A program made the translations under genes and the position numbers. 64,000 nucleotides of DNA, taken from the NCBI RefSeq assembly GCF_001999725.1, contig NZ_MDDP01000051.1, positions 19,886 to 83,885 of the forward strand, read 5' to 3'. The notes under the pieces are model-generated. The model worked only from the letters and a program-made list of their open reading frames with translations. It had not been told where the DNA came from and did no database searches. The stretch's first letter is position 1, and the number at the start of each line of letters is the position of its first letter. Positions 25,503 to 35,024 of the stretch are shown piece by piece. Origin of the DNA: Cellulophaga omnivescoria. Its GTDB lineage: Bacteria > Bacteroidota > Bacteroidia > Flavobacteriales > Flavobacteriaceae.

Positions 25503-26606
25503 ATGAACATTATCTTAACAGGAGCAACGGGTACATTAGGCTCTAAAGTGCTACACACTCTTTTTGAAACTAAATACAACCAAATTAATACAGTGTATCT
25601 TTTGGTTCGTAAAAAAGGTTTAACTGCACCACTTGAAAGAGTTATAAATATGCTAAAAAGCGAATATGCTCCGCAGTTTATAAAAGATAATTTAGAAGCT
25701 GTTACCTCTAAAATTAAGGTTGTAGATGCAACAGATATCCTAAACCCCGCCACTTACCTAAACCAACAAGAAAAGTATTACTTTATACATTCTGCTGGCT
25801 TTGTAAACCTGTCGGTAGACCCTGCAAATAAAGATGAAATTTTTGAAGAAAATTTTAATTTCACCAAGTCTATTTACAACGCATATTTACCGTATTTAAA
25901 AAAGTTTATTTATATAAGCACTGCTTTTTCTATTGGTGATTTAGGCGGCATTATTGGCGATGATTATATAGAAATTGAAGGCGGAACTTACCGTAATTTT
26001 TATGAAGCATCTAAGCACGCTTCTGAAAAGTTTTTAACTCAAAAGAGTAAGGAAAATAACATACCACTACAAATACTAAGACCTAGTGTGTTAGGTGGTA
26101 ATGCTATGGATAATCCTAGTTACTTTATTTCTAAGTATATGGTGTTTTACCTATTTGCAAAGTTCTTTTACAACACCCCATCAAAAGAGCATATAAGAAT
26201 TACTGCAAATGCAGATAGTGGGTTAAACATTATACCAACAGATTATGCTGCCAAAGTTATTGTTAAGGTTTTTGACACCAATGTACAACAACTAAATATT
26301 GTACATAACAAAGCTACCAACATAACAAAAGGTATTTCTAAAATTTTAGATACGGTAGATTTTACCTCATACAATATAACACAAGATATTATTACTAAAG
26401 CAGCAGGCTTCGAATCTAAATTAGAACAATTTTATTACGAGACTATTGGCGTGCACTTAAACCCGTACTTAACGTCTAAACCATATGAATGGGACACCTC
26501 TTTGCTAGAAAGCATTTTACCTATACCTAAGTACGACTTAGAACAATATTTAGGCAACACAGTAGAGTTTGCAAAGCTTAAAAATTTTAGAAATCAGAAA
26601 TGGTAG
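25503..26606 (+). CDS. thioester-reductase-like SDR protein
   Basis: A 367-residue extended SDR of the male-sterility/fatty acyl-CoA reductase type. TGATGTLG (6-13) binds NADP, VYLLVRKKG marks the thioester-reductase branch, FIYISTAFS supplies the serine and FYEASKHASE the YxxxK pair. LRPSVLGG is also typical. It may reduce an acyl thioester to an aldehyde or alcohol, or act on a sterol-like compound; substrate unknown. Transcribed alone, between the ahcY terminator and a long palindrome. Confidence 0.82.
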   Translation: MNIILTGATGTLGSKVLHTLFETKYNQINTVYLLVRKKGLTAPLERVINMLKSEYAPQFIKDNLEAVTSKIKVVDATDILNPATYLNQQEKYYFIHSAGFVNLSVDPANKDEIFEENFNFTKSIYNAYLPYLKKFIYISTAFSIGDLGGIIGDDYIEIEGGTYRNFYEASKHASEKFLTQKSKENNIPLQILRPSVLGGNAMDNPSYFISKYMVFYLFAKFFYNTPSKEHIRITANADSGLNIIPTDYAAKVIVKVFDTNVQQLNIVHNKATNITKGISKILDTVDFTSYNITQDIITKAAGFESKLEQFYYETIGVHLNPYLTSKPYEWDTSLLESILPIPKYDLEQYLGNTVEFAKLKNFRNQKW

Positions 26607-26616
26607 TATAACCACA

Positions 26617-26667
26617 TTACAATAACAAAAGGGATAACATTCTATGTTATCCCTTTTGTTATTGTAA
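26617..26667. terminator. very long perfect palindrome, bidirectional terminator
   Basis: A 24-bp perfect stem (26617-26640 with 26644-26667) closes on a 3-base loop. Its core is GGGATAACAT with AACAAAA next to it, so each strand has a GC-containing stem followed by TTTTGTT. It lies between convergent genes and should end both transcripts. Confidence 0.85.
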
Positions 26668-26682
26668 CAACCTAGTATTTTT

Positions 26683-27702
26683 TTATAGCCCCAGTTTAGC
26701 TAAGTCATAAAAATAAAAGTCTTTAGCATCGTTCATTGCAACAAACAATCCGTTTTTAAATACGTTACTTAAAGGCACTGTTACAACATCACAACCATCA
26801 GTTTCTGTTGTAGACAAGTTAACAGCTTTTACAAACTTATTTGTATCTCTAGAAAAAATATTAAACTGCCCTTTTTGCTGATCAGATACTATTATATAAC
26901 CCTTTCCTTTAGCTTGCTTTGCAATTGCAATACCTTCTATATCTGATAAAAACAACTCGCCTCCAAAACAGCTAATTTCTTTATCACCTTTTGTTGGCTC
27001 TGCATAATATTTGCGTATACCGTGTTGCTCATCAGAGTAATACACATAACCCTGTTCACTATCTACAGCTATTGCTTCTATTTCCTTTTTTCCGCTAAAA
27101 GCACCAAACTTACGTACCAAGGTAGACTGCACAACACCGGTTGTGTCTGTACTTAATTTATACTGATGTAAATAACCATTTTTAGGACCGTTTTTACGAC
27201 CTACAATAGCATACAATGTATTATCTACAGAAGAGGTATACAAACCTACACCCATTGGAAGTGTGTATTCTACATTTTTTTCATTTTTAAAAACTGAAAA
27301 ACCACCGTTATCCAAAGGCATCATATCTGGCACAGAAAACATCCTAATTTGTTGTTTTTCTCGTTCTGTAAAAACCAAAACATCTGTAAAGGTAGAATCG
27401 TTTATTTTAAAATTATAAGCCACATCTACGTTGTTTGGTCTTTTTACTCCGGTAATACTTTTGTTCTTAATTATTTTCCCATTTAAGTCAAAAGCATATA
27501 CTCCGCCATCAGTTTCTTTATCTGTTCCAAAAACAATACTTTTTTCTGGATTTTTAGGATTAACCCAAATAGCGGGGTCATCTGTATCATTCTTAGTTTT
27601 TTCTGTGATAACATTTGGAGCTATTACAGGCAAACTATTTTCTTTACAAGCAAATGCAAGCACAACAACCATTACCCCTATATAGTTTATGTATTTATTC
27701 AT
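26683..27702 (-). CDS. beta-propeller phytase lipoprotein
   Basis: A 339-residue lipoprotein (Cys19 in FACK) of the beta-propeller phytase family, which removes phosphate from phytate with calcium. The diagnostic DTDDPAIWVNP stands near the start; GTDKETDGGVYAFDLNGK, KRPNNVDV, SDIEGIAI and the late DGCDVV follow the propeller blades. The ATG at 27702 gives the signal peptide; an earlier start would run into the receptor gene. It follows the TonB receptor stop by ten bases, so receptor and phytase form an operon. Confidence 0.9.
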   Translation of the reverse strand: MNKYINYIGVMVVVLAFACKENSLPVIAPNVITEKTKNDTDDPAIWVNPKNPEKSIVFGTDKETDGGVYAFDLNGKIIKNKSITGVKRPNNVDVAYNFKINDSTFTDVLVFTEREKQQIRMFSVPDMMPLDNGGFSVFKNEKNVEYTLPMGVGLYTSSVDNTLYAIVGRKNGPKNGYLHQYKLSTDTTGVVQSTLVRKFGAFSGKKEIEAIAVDSEQGYVYYSDEQHGIRKYYAEPTKGDKEISCFGGELFLSDIEGIAIAKQAKGKGYIIVSDQQKGQFNIFSRDTNKFVKAVNLSTTETDGCDVVTVPLSNVFKNGLFVAMNDAKDFYFYDLAKLGL

Positions 27703-27712
27703 TTTTAGGAAT

Positions 27713-30571
27713 TTATTTTTTAAACAAATCATACTTTAAACCAAAAGTTAACCTTTGCCCATAGTACTCTACCTGTTGTGTTCTGTTTTTAACTCCTTGA
27801 AAATAACGTAATGGTTGATCTGTAATGTTATTTAAATCTGCATAAATACTTAAATTGCTATTTACCTTATATGTTGCATTAAAATCTAGAAAAAACTGTT
27901 TATCATAATACCTATCTTCAAACTCGTTACCGCCCAACTCATCAATATAACTATCTGAAAAATTAGAAGACAACCTTGCAGAAAAGCGTTTGGTATTATA
28001 CGCCAAAGAAGCATTAAAAGTGTTAGGTGTTGTATTAGGCAAATCTACATTTTCTCGTTCATCACCATCTTCATTTATAATACCATCTGCAGAAGAAGAT
28101 ATGTAAGTATAATTTAAATAAACACTTAAATCTTTAGCAAAGCCAGGTAAAAAATCTAACTGACGCTGAAAAGCAAATTCTGCTCCAAAAATACGTGCTC
28201 CTTCTCCGTTTAATGGTTGGTAAACATCAAACCCACTTGTATCTGCTCCGTAAGTATCATCTATAGTTTCACCAACAAAAGTGTAAATAAAATTATCTAT
28301 GTCTTTGTAAAAAACACCTCCAGAAAGCAACCCAACATTAGCAAAGTAATGTTCTGCCATTACATCAAAATTCATAGCTGTAGTTGCATCTAATTTAGGG
28401 TTACCAAGTACAATTGCCTCATCACCAGAAATAACATCTACAGACGGTACTAAATCTGCATAATTAGGTCTTGCCAAAGTATTTGTCCAGGCAAAACGCA
28501 GTATTGTAGCATTAGATATTGCATATTTAAAATGTACACCAGGCATAACATTTGTATATGAACTTTCTTCTGTAATTTCTCCTTCTAGATTTTCTTCATC
28601 AGCAATTCGGTTTCCTGTTGCCGTAATTTTAGTACTCTCTAAACGAAGCCCAACCAAAACATCTAATTTTTTAGATAATTTTTGATTTGTCATTACATAA
28701 CCAGCAAATACATTTTCATCTACGTTATAATTTTCTCTTAAAAACTCATCTGGTACTGACTCACCATCTACTAAATTTAAATCTCCTAACCAATCTTGAC
28801 TTGTAAAAGATCCAATTTGGTATTTACTGCCTGCTAAAAAATCTGTATCAGATAAATTATTAGTTCTTGTAGCGCTTAATGTAGGGTACGCATCTTCTAA
28901 ATCAAACTCAAAAAAATTGTTATCTCTTAACTTTGTTTTTAAACGAGCTCTAGCTCCAAACTTTACAGCGCCATCTCCTTGGCCAAAGATATTTGAAGGC
29001 AATTGAAAATTAACAAATGCATTAAAATCTTCTTCTTTTGTAAATTGATTTTCTTCAGTAATTTCATCATACTCAAAATTATCTAATGCTGCATCATTTA
29101 CATTTTCTGCAGTCATTATTGGAAATTTAGTATTAAAATTATCATTTAAAACTGAATATTCTGTGGCATAAACCAAATACCTTTCATTTAACCTTTCTTC
29201 AGATGCTTTTGCAAAAGAAGTTAACCAATCTACTTTTAAATCTCCCCACAAATGCTTGCCACCAAGTGAATAGTTTTGCATACGCTGATCCTCTAAACGT
29301 CTGTTTTTATTTCTACTGTTATTAATACCTCCTTTAGTTTCGCGTGCAACTTCTGCAGGAAAACGAGTAAGCATACCGTTAGTTACTGTAAAATCTTCAA
29401 GTTGTATATCTTCTGCATCTAAAATTTCTGAAGACAACCTAAATCTATTTTCTCTATCATCTCTCCAATTGTAAATAGTTTTAAGAAATACGGTGTTATT
29501 AACATCAAACTTATAGTCCATATTAGCCGAAAAACTACGCCTTATACGCTGCACAAGATATTCTCTTTGCTGAAATTCTTTGGTGTAAGGATCTACATCT
29601 ACTTGGTTTAAAATAGGCTCTCCTTCTATATCATCTACGCCAGTGTAATACTCAAACTCATTTGTCCAATCTGCTTCTACATTGTCCGAACCAAAATCGC
29701 TGTTATTATAAGATGCAGATAACATGTAACCAAACTTACCATCTTTACTACGGTCACCAACCAAGAAAGAACCATTAATTATTGCTTTATCTGTAATAAA
29801 ATTTAACCCCGATCCTGCAGTTGCAGATAACCTAAAACCTTGTGGAGATGTTCTAGTTATTAAATTTACAGAACCACCAAGTGCATCAGCATCCATATCT
29901 GGTGTAATTGCTTTACTTACTTCAATGGTTTGTATCATATCTGCAGGAATTAAATCCATTTGAACATTTCTATTATCTCCTTCTGCAGATGGAATACGAC
30001 TACCATTTAATGTAACAGAGTTTAATTGTGGAGATAAGCCACGAATTATAATATTACGCGCCTCACCTTGGTCTACCTGCATTGTAATACCAGAAATACG
30101 CTTTACAGCATCTCCTATATTTGCATCAGGAAATTTCCCAATCTGATCTGTAGATACTACATTAGTAATGTTTAAATTATTTTTTTGTGTATTTAATGCT
30201 TTGGCTTGGCTACCTAAACCATAACCCATAACTTCTACACCATCTAACTCTACACTTTTTGGTTGTAAGTAGATAGAAACTGCTGTTGTATTATTTGCGC
30301 TTACCGTAACACTTTGCTTACTGTCTGCATAACCCAAATATGTAATTTTTAGCTCATAGGTACCAACAGGAATGTCTACCAAAGAAAAGTGCCCATCAAA
30401 ATCTGTTACAGCTCCTTTTTTTAAAGACGTAATCATTACAGATGCACCAGGAACATAAATTCCGTTTTCATCAGAAATTGTTCCCGAAACATTTCCATTT
30501 TGAGCCATTGCAGCTGCGCTACACAGAGCAACAATTAGAAATAAAATCTTAGTTTTTAAATAGTTTTTCAT
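27713..30571 (-). CDS. TonB-dependent receptor of the phytate operon
   Basis: A 952-residue receptor: signal peptide (cleavage near AMAQ, residue 24), a carboxypeptidase-regulatory-like domain (about 25-115, SGTISDENGIYVPGASV), a plug (about 140-260, RNIIIRGLSPQLNSVTLNG) and a large barrel ending in LTFGLKYDLFKK. The plug resembles the Xanthomonas/Caulobacter receptor subfamily (TIGR01782 type), not SusC. With the phytase gene directly downstream it probably imports phytate or its lower phosphates. A TPR-LuxR regulator gene lies upstream on the same strand. Confidence 0.92.
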   Translation of the reverse strand: MKNYLKTKILFLIVALCSAAAMAQNGNVSGTISDENGIYVPGASVMITSLKKGAVTDFDGHFSLVDIPVGTYELKITYLGYADSKQSVTVSANNTTAVSIYLQPKSVELDGVEVMGYGLGSQAKALNTQKNNLNITNVVSTDQIGKFPDANIGDAVKRISGITMQVDQGEARNIIIRGLSPQLNSVTLNGSRIPSAEGDNRNVQMDLIPADMIQTIEVSKAITPDMDADALGGSVNLITRTSPQGFRLSATAGSGLNFITDKAIINGSFLVGDRSKDGKFGYMLSASYNNSDFGSDNVEADWTNEFEYYTGVDDIEGEPILNQVDVDPYTKEFQQREYLVQRIRRSFSANMDYKFDVNNTVFLKTIYNWRDDRENRFRLSSEILDAEDIQLEDFTVTNGMLTRFPAEVARETKGGINNSRNKNRRLEDQRMQNYSLGGKHLWGDLKVDWLTSFAKASEERLNERYLVYATEYSVLNDNFNTKFPIMTAENVNDAALDNFEYDEITEENQFTKEEDFNAFVNFQLPSNIFGQGDGAVKFGARARLKTKLRDNNFFEFDLEDAYPTLSATRTNNLSDTDFLAGSKYQIGSFTSQDWLGDLNLVDGESVPDEFLRENYNVDENVFAGYVMTNQKLSKKLDVLVGLRLESTKITATGNRIADEENLEGEITEESSYTNVMPGVHFKYAISNATILRFAWTNTLARPNYADLVPSVDVISGDEAIVLGNPKLDATTAMNFDVMAEHYFANVGLLSGGVFYKDIDNFIYTFVGETIDDTYGADTSGFDVYQPLNGEGARIFGAEFAFQRQLDFLPGFAKDLSVYLNYTYISSSADGIINEDGDERENVDLPNTTPNTFNASLAYNTKRFSARLSSNFSDSYIDELGGNEFEDRYYDKQFFLDFNATYKVNSNLSIYADLNNITDQPLRYFQGVKNRTQQVEYYGQRLTFGLKYDLFKK

Positions 30572-30598
30572 TTTTATTTTAGTTGTTTATTTGTTCTC

Positions 30599-30606
30599 CA
30601 AAAATA
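30599..30606 (-). promoter_or_regulatory. promoter -7 box of the phytate receptor operon
   Basis: TATTTTTG on the minus strand, 27 bases upstream of the receptor ATG. No -33 TTG at standard spacing. Confidence 0.5.
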
Positions 30607-30744
30607 TGTTTATCAAATACATAGCACATTTTTTTAATGGAAACAAAAAGGCAACAAGACAAGAATAGTAAGGAAACAACAAGGCAACAATAAGGATTAA
30701 TTTACATACCCATAACTAAAAAAAAATATTTGCATATATACACT

Positions 30745-32325
30745 CTAAAAAGTGGTTAAATAAGCACCCAATTCCTCTTTGGCATTAATAGGTAATTTTT
30801 TTCTTAACCTGTATCTAGACACTCGTACACTATCTGGTGTTAACCTTAATATTGAGGCAATTTCTTTAGAAGATAAATTCAGCTTTAGCAAAATACAGAG
30901 CCTTAACTCTGCCGGAGATAATTTACAGTGTGCAGCCGCACTAATTTTAGTTATAAAACTTGGGTGAATTTCTTTAAAAAACAACATAAACTCATCCCAT
31001 TCTTTTTCTTGAGACAAATTAAAATCAATTTCTTTTATAAGTGTTTTTAATTTACGCTTTAAATCTATATTAGAACGCTGAAGACTATTTTTTAATGTTT
31101 GAGATAAGTTAGACAACATTTTATTTTTTTGAGACAAATGCAAACTATACCTGGATAAAGCAGCTGTTTTTATGTACACCTCTTTTTGCAAAGTTTCCTC
31201 TTCTGCTTGCTTTTTATCTAATTTTATTTTTAATAATTGCTGTTTATAATCTTGTTCCTTAAGAGTGTGTCTTCTTTTTTTCTGAACATACATAAACCAA
31301 GTTAAACTTAAAACAAACACCGTTACAACCAGTATAACCAATATTATATTTTGTGCCCTATTTACCTTATTTACTTGCAGCAAGTATGCTATTTGCGATT
31401 CCTTTTCTTTAGAATTGTAGATATGCTGTAGCGCACTAGCCTGATTTGTATTTTGCTGTTTACTATTTTTAGTGTCTAGCGCAACAAACAACTGTAAATA
31501 ATTATGGGCTTTTTTATAATCTCCCTGTAAATTATAATTTTTAGACAAGTCTTTATATGCGCTTGCTATATCTGCACTACTATTAGTTTTTATGGCAGAC
31601 TCTAAGGATTTTTTTGTAAACTCTAATCCCTTAGATAAATTATCTGTTTTTCTATAAACATCGCCTAAATTATTATATATGTTGGCTAGCCTAGCCTCTT
31701 TTCTTGTTTTTGCATAAGCTAATGCTTTTTCAAAAAAAAATTTGGCAAGCTTGTAGTCTTCTAAATCCTCATAAATACTACCAATATTTTCATTTACAAT
31801 AGCCAGACCGCTACTGTTATTTAGTTGCTTATACAGCTTAAGACTCTTATTTTGATAATTTAAAGCCTCTACATAATTATGTTGCTTTTCATAACAACTA
31901 CCTAAATTTGAGGTTGAAAAAGCAAGTGCTACCGAATCTTGTAACCTAGTTGCTTGTGTAATTGCTTTTGCAAAATAATCCTTAGCGTAATTGTAATTTT
32001 TAAGTTCTAAATGTAAAGCTCCTATTTGGTTTAAAACATTTACAACTAATGTATCTTTTTTACTTTGGAGCAATACCAGAGCTTCATTATTTTGATGCAA
32101 AGCCTCTGTATAAGCATTATTATTTTTACAAAAAACAGCTAATTTGTAGTGTGCTAATGCTATACCATAACTGTTATTTGTTTCCTTAGCTTTTTTTAGA
32201 CTTTTATTTAGTTCTTTAAAAGCACCTCCTAAACTATCTAACTTTACAAACTCCGCAGAAACAACTTGTGCTTTTACTTGATAAACAAAAAAGAATATAA
32301 CAACAGAAGAAAAAAAAAGTTTCAT
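30745..32325 (-). CDS. TPR-LuxR type transcriptional regulator
   Basis: A 526-residue membrane-bound regulator: signal sequence or first helix (about 1-20), six or so tetratricopeptide repeats (about 50-300), a transmembrane helix (ILVILVVTVFVLSLTWF), a coiled coil, and a C-terminal LuxR-type helix-turn-helix (SPAELRLCILLKLNLSSKEI, then DSVRVSRYRLRKKL). Proteins of this build sense in the periplasm and bind DNA in the cytoplasm, often beside TonB receptor genes. It probably controls the phytate operon 170 bases downstream. The ATG at 32325 gives the signal peptide; the frame stays open to 32409. Confidence 0.82.
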   Translation of the reverse strand: MKLFFSSVVIFFFVYQVKAQVVSAEFVKLDSLGGAFKELNKSLKKAKETNNSYGIALAHYKLAVFCKNNNAYTEALHQNNEALVLLQSKKDTLVVNVLNQIGALHLELKNYNYAKDYFAKAITQATRLQDSVALAFSTSNLGSCYEKQHNYVEALNYQNKSLKLYKQLNNSSGLAIVNENIGSIYEDLEDYKLAKFFFEKALAYAKTRKEARLANIYNNLGDVYRKTDNLSKGLEFTKKSLESAIKTNSSADIASAYKDLSKNYNLQGDYKKAHNYLQLFVALDTKNSKQQNTNQASALQHIYNSKEKESQIAYLLQVNKVNRAQNIILVILVVTVFVLSLTWFMYVQKKRRHTLKEQDYKQQLLKIKLDKKQAEEETLQKEVYIKTAALSRYSLHLSQKNKMLSNLSQTLKNSLQRSNIDLKRKLKTLIKEIDFNLSQEKEWDEFMLFFKEIHPSFITKISAAAHCKLSPAELRLCILLKLNLSSKEIASILRLTPDSVRVSRYRLRKKLPINAKEELGAYLTTF

Positions 32326-32404
32326 AATAATTAAACAAACCAGAAAGGTATTTTTTCTAAATTTCTTAATTATTAATTGGCTGTTATTTTTATGTAAATA
32401 ACAA

Positions 32405-32439
32405 AACACAAAAAGCCCTTCCTTGTAAAAGGAAGAGCT
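32405..32439 (-). terminator. terminator of rplU-rpmA
   Basis: On the minus strand an 11-bp stem with one G-U pair (32429-32439 with 32414-32424) and a 4-base loop is followed by TTTTTGTGTTTT, 25 bases after the rpmA stop. Confidence 0.85.
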
Positions 32440-32464
32440 AATTATATAATTTTAAGCTAATTTC

Positions 32465-32725
32465 TTAAGCCTCAAAAGGCTCTATAGAAACAAAAGACTT
32501 ACCGCCTGCTTTTTTCTGAAACTTTACAATACCATCTACTTTGGCGTGTAAAGTATGGTCTTTACCAGCATAAACATTATCTCCTGGATTATGTTTAGTA
32601 CCACGCTGTCTTACAAGAATGTTTCCTGCAATAGCTGCCTGACCACCAAAAATTTTAACTCCTAAACGTTTCGATTCTGATTCTCTACCGTTTTTCGAAC
32701 TACCAACACCTTTCTTATGTGCCAT
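32465..32725 (-). CDS. rpmA: 50S ribosomal protein L27
   Basis: Ribosomal protein bL27, whose N-terminus reaches the peptidyl transferase centre. The start [19 protein letters not shown] and [20 protein letters not shown] are diagnostic; 86 residues is normal. There is no N-terminal pre-sequence to be cleaved as in Firmicutes. Second gene of the rplU-rpmA operon, 42 bases after rplU. Confidence 0.98.
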   Translation of the reverse strand: MAHKKGVGSSKNGRESESKRLGVKIFGGQAAIAGNILVRQRGTKHNPGDNVYAGKDHTLHAKVDGIVKFQKKAGGKSFVSIEPFEA

Positions 32726-32767
32726 AATTTCTAGGTTTTATTTTGTTATACTTAAATGATAATGCAA

Positions 32768-33406
32768 TTATGCTTTACCACCGTCTAATTCATCTTGCCA
32801 TTTCTTTAACTCATCCCATTTACCTTCAGCAGCTAATTTAGCTTGTGCTGGCCAAGTATCAGTTACGTGATTACCACGAACGTCAGCAATGATTTCAGAA
32901 ATTTTAGCAGCATCTGTTTTTGCTAACTCAGCAAAAGTAGATATGCCTGCTGCAGCTAATGTTTCTGCAATTTTAGGTCCAATTCCTTCAACCTTTTTTA
33001 AGTCGTCTGCTTTTGCAGCTTTCTTTGGTGCAGCTTTTTTAGCTTCTGCTTTTTTAGGAGCAGCTTCTTTTTTTGGAGCAGCTTTTTTGGCTCCAGAGGC
33101 TAAAATGTTTTCAATAACAATCTCCGTTAAATACTGACGGTGACCATTTTTCACTTTATACCCTTTACGTCTTTTCTTTTTAAAGACAATAACTTTGTCA
33201 CCTTTAAGGTGCTTCACGACTTTTGCCTCAACAGCGGCTCCGTCTATAGCTGGGGCGCCAATAGTAATGTCCTTTCCATTTTCTAACAAAAGAACGTTAT
33301 CAAAAGTTACCTTTTGACCTTCTTCTGTTTGTAAACGGTGAACATACACTTTTTGATCTTTCGCAACTTTAAATTGCTGCCCTGCTATCTCTACAATTGC
33401 ATACAT
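32768..33406 (-). CDS. rplU: 50S ribosomal protein L21 with C-terminal HhH extension
   Basis: Residues 1-103 are bL21, which binds 23S rRNA (MYAIVEIAGQQFKV; the Lys-rich VFKKKRRKGYKVKNGHRQ). The protein is 212 residues, twice the usual size. The rest is a linker of Lys, Ala and Pro (about 106-133) and a helix-hairpin-helix domain (LKKVEGIGPKIAETLAAAGI, then STFAELA). Such extended L21 is seen in other Bacteroidota. The extension may bind rRNA or DNA. Frame is intact, so it is not an assembly artefact. Confidence 0.95.
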   Translation of the reverse strand: MYAIVEIAGQQFKVAKDQKVYVHRLQTEEGQKVTFDNVLLLENGKDITIGAPAIDGAAVEAKVVKHLKGDKVIVFKKKRRKGYKVKNGHRQYLTEIVIENILASGAKKAAPKKEAAPKKAEAKKAAPKKAAKADDLKKVEGIGPKIAETLAAAGISTFAELAKTDAAKISEIIADVRGNHVTDTWPAQAKLAAEGKWDELKKWQDELDGGKA

Positions 33407-33467
33407 AGCTTGTGTATTAATTAATTATGTTTAATTTAATGAACTTGCCTACCTAAATAAGCGGATG

Positions 33468-33497
33468 CAAATATACTGCTAATTCCTTAACATACAA
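33468..33497 (-). promoter_or_regulatory. promoter of rplU-rpmA
   Basis: Minus strand: -7 box TATATTTG (33468-33475), -33 box TTG (33495-33497), 19 bases between. This is the best promoter match in the window. The rest of the gap to 33697 is AT-rich; no gene and no TAnnTTTG box for the M16 operon are visible. Confidence 0.8.
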
Positions 33498-33697
33498 GCT
33501 ATTTTACAAAAAAAAGACAGTACACTTTTTACCACCATTAATAAGTATATTTTATTTCTGTTTTTACCTAATTTTTTAAAGGCTTTACCACTTAATACTG
33601 AAAGGGGTTTCTTAATTATTTATATTTTTTTAGCTAAAACTGTAACAAATCTATTAATTTTAGACCTATGAAGTAACTAAATAAAACACTATTAAAA

Positions 33698-35020
33698 ATG
33701 AAAAGAAATTTATTCCTATCGGCAAGCCTATTTTGTGCCGCATTAACAATGCAAGCACAACAGGTTGCTTTTGAAGAATATGATCTTGATAACGGTATGC
33801 ACGTTATTTTGCATCAAGACAACACTGCTCCTATTGTAACAACATCTGTTATGTATCATGTAGGCGCTAAAGATGAAAACCCAGAAAAAACAGGATTTGC
33901 TCACTTTTTTGAACACTTACTATTTGAAGGAACAAAAAATATTGAACGCGGAAAATGGATGGAAATAGTTTCTTCTAACGGAGGATCTAACAATGCCAAT
34001 ACAACTCAAGACCGTACTTATTACTACGAAGTTTTTCCGTCTAATAAATTAGAATTAGGTTTATGGTTAGAGTCCGAAAGACTTATGCACCCAGTTATTA
34101 ACCAAATAGGTGTAGACACACAAAAAGAAGTTGTACAGGAAGAAAAGCGTATGCGTGTAGACAACTCGCCGTACGGAAAATTTAGAGAGCAAATTGGTAT
34201 TAATCTATTTAAAAATCACCCTTACAGATGGCAAACTATTGGATCTTTAGAGCACTTAGCTAACGCTACACTAGAAGATTTTAAAGATTTCAATAAAATT
34301 TACTACGTGCCTAATAATGCCGTTTTAGTAGTTGCCGGTGATTTTGAGGTTGATAGCACTAAAAAAATGATTCAAGACTATTTTGGTCCAATTCCAAGAG
34401 GTAAAGAAATTAAAAGAAACAAATACACAGAAGAGCCTATTACTAGCACAATTAAAGCCTCTTATAACGATCCAAACATACAAATACCAGCTATTTTTAC
34501 TGCTTACAGAACTCCTGCAAATACAGAAAAAGATGCTTATGTTTTAGATATGATATCTACATACTTAACTAGCGGAAAAAGTTCTAAACTATACAAGAGC
34601 TTGGTAGATGACAAAAAAATGGCTTTACAGGTTTTTGCTTTTAACAATTCTCAAGAAGATTATGGCTCTTATATCATTGGTGCATTACCATTAGGAAACA
34701 CCTCTTTAAACGATTTAATTGCTGAATTTGATAAAGAAATTGCAAAATTGCAAACTGAATTAATTTCCGAGAAAGATTACCAAAAATTACAAAACAAGTT
34801 CGAGAACAACTTTGTTAACTCTAACAGTGGCGTAGAAGGTATTGCTAATTCTTTGGCAAGAAACTATATGTTGTTTGGTGACACAAATTTAATTAATACA
34901 GAAATAGAGATTTACAAAGCTATTACAAGAGAAGACATTAAAAATGTAGCCAATAAATACCTTAAGCCTAACCAACGCGTAGAATTAGAATATTTACCTG
35001 TTGCAAAACCTGAAAACTAA
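33698..35020 (+). CDS. M16 family zinc peptidase, catalytic
   Basis: An exported insulinase-type peptidase of 440 residues. A signal peptide ends at MQAQ (about residue 21). The inverted zinc motif HFFEH (69-73) is intact and the distal Glu is in VVQEEKRMR. The second M16 half follows (about 185-360). It should work in the periplasm with the product of the next gene, as active and inactive halves do in this family. Confidence 0.92.
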   Translation: MKRNLFLSASLFCAALTMQAQQVAFEEYDLDNGMHVILHQDNTAPIVTTSVMYHVGAKDENPEKTGFAHFFEHLLFEGTKNIERGKWMEIVSSNGGSNNANTTQDRTYYYEVFPSNKLELGLWLESERLMHPVINQIGVDTQKEVVQEEKRMRVDNSPYGKFREQIGINLFKNHPYRWQTIGSLEHLANATLEDFKDFNKIYYVPNNAVLVVAGDFEVDSTKKMIQDYFGPIPRGKEIKRNKYTEEPITSTIKASYNDPNIQIPAIFTAYRTPANTEKDAYVLDMISTYLTSGKSSKLYKSLVDDKKMALQVFAFNNSQEDYGSYIIGALPLGNTSLNDLIAEFDKEIAKLQTELISEKDYQKLQNKFENNFVNSNSGVEGIANSLARNYMLFGDTNLINTEIEIYKAITREDIKNVANKYLKPNQRVELEYLPVAKPEN

Positions 35021-35024
35021 GAAA

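Noticed and set aside
27713..30571. Receptor as a SusC of a glycan-use locus
   Set aside because: There is no SusD gene and no glycan enzyme; the next gene is a phytase and the plug is of a different subfamily.
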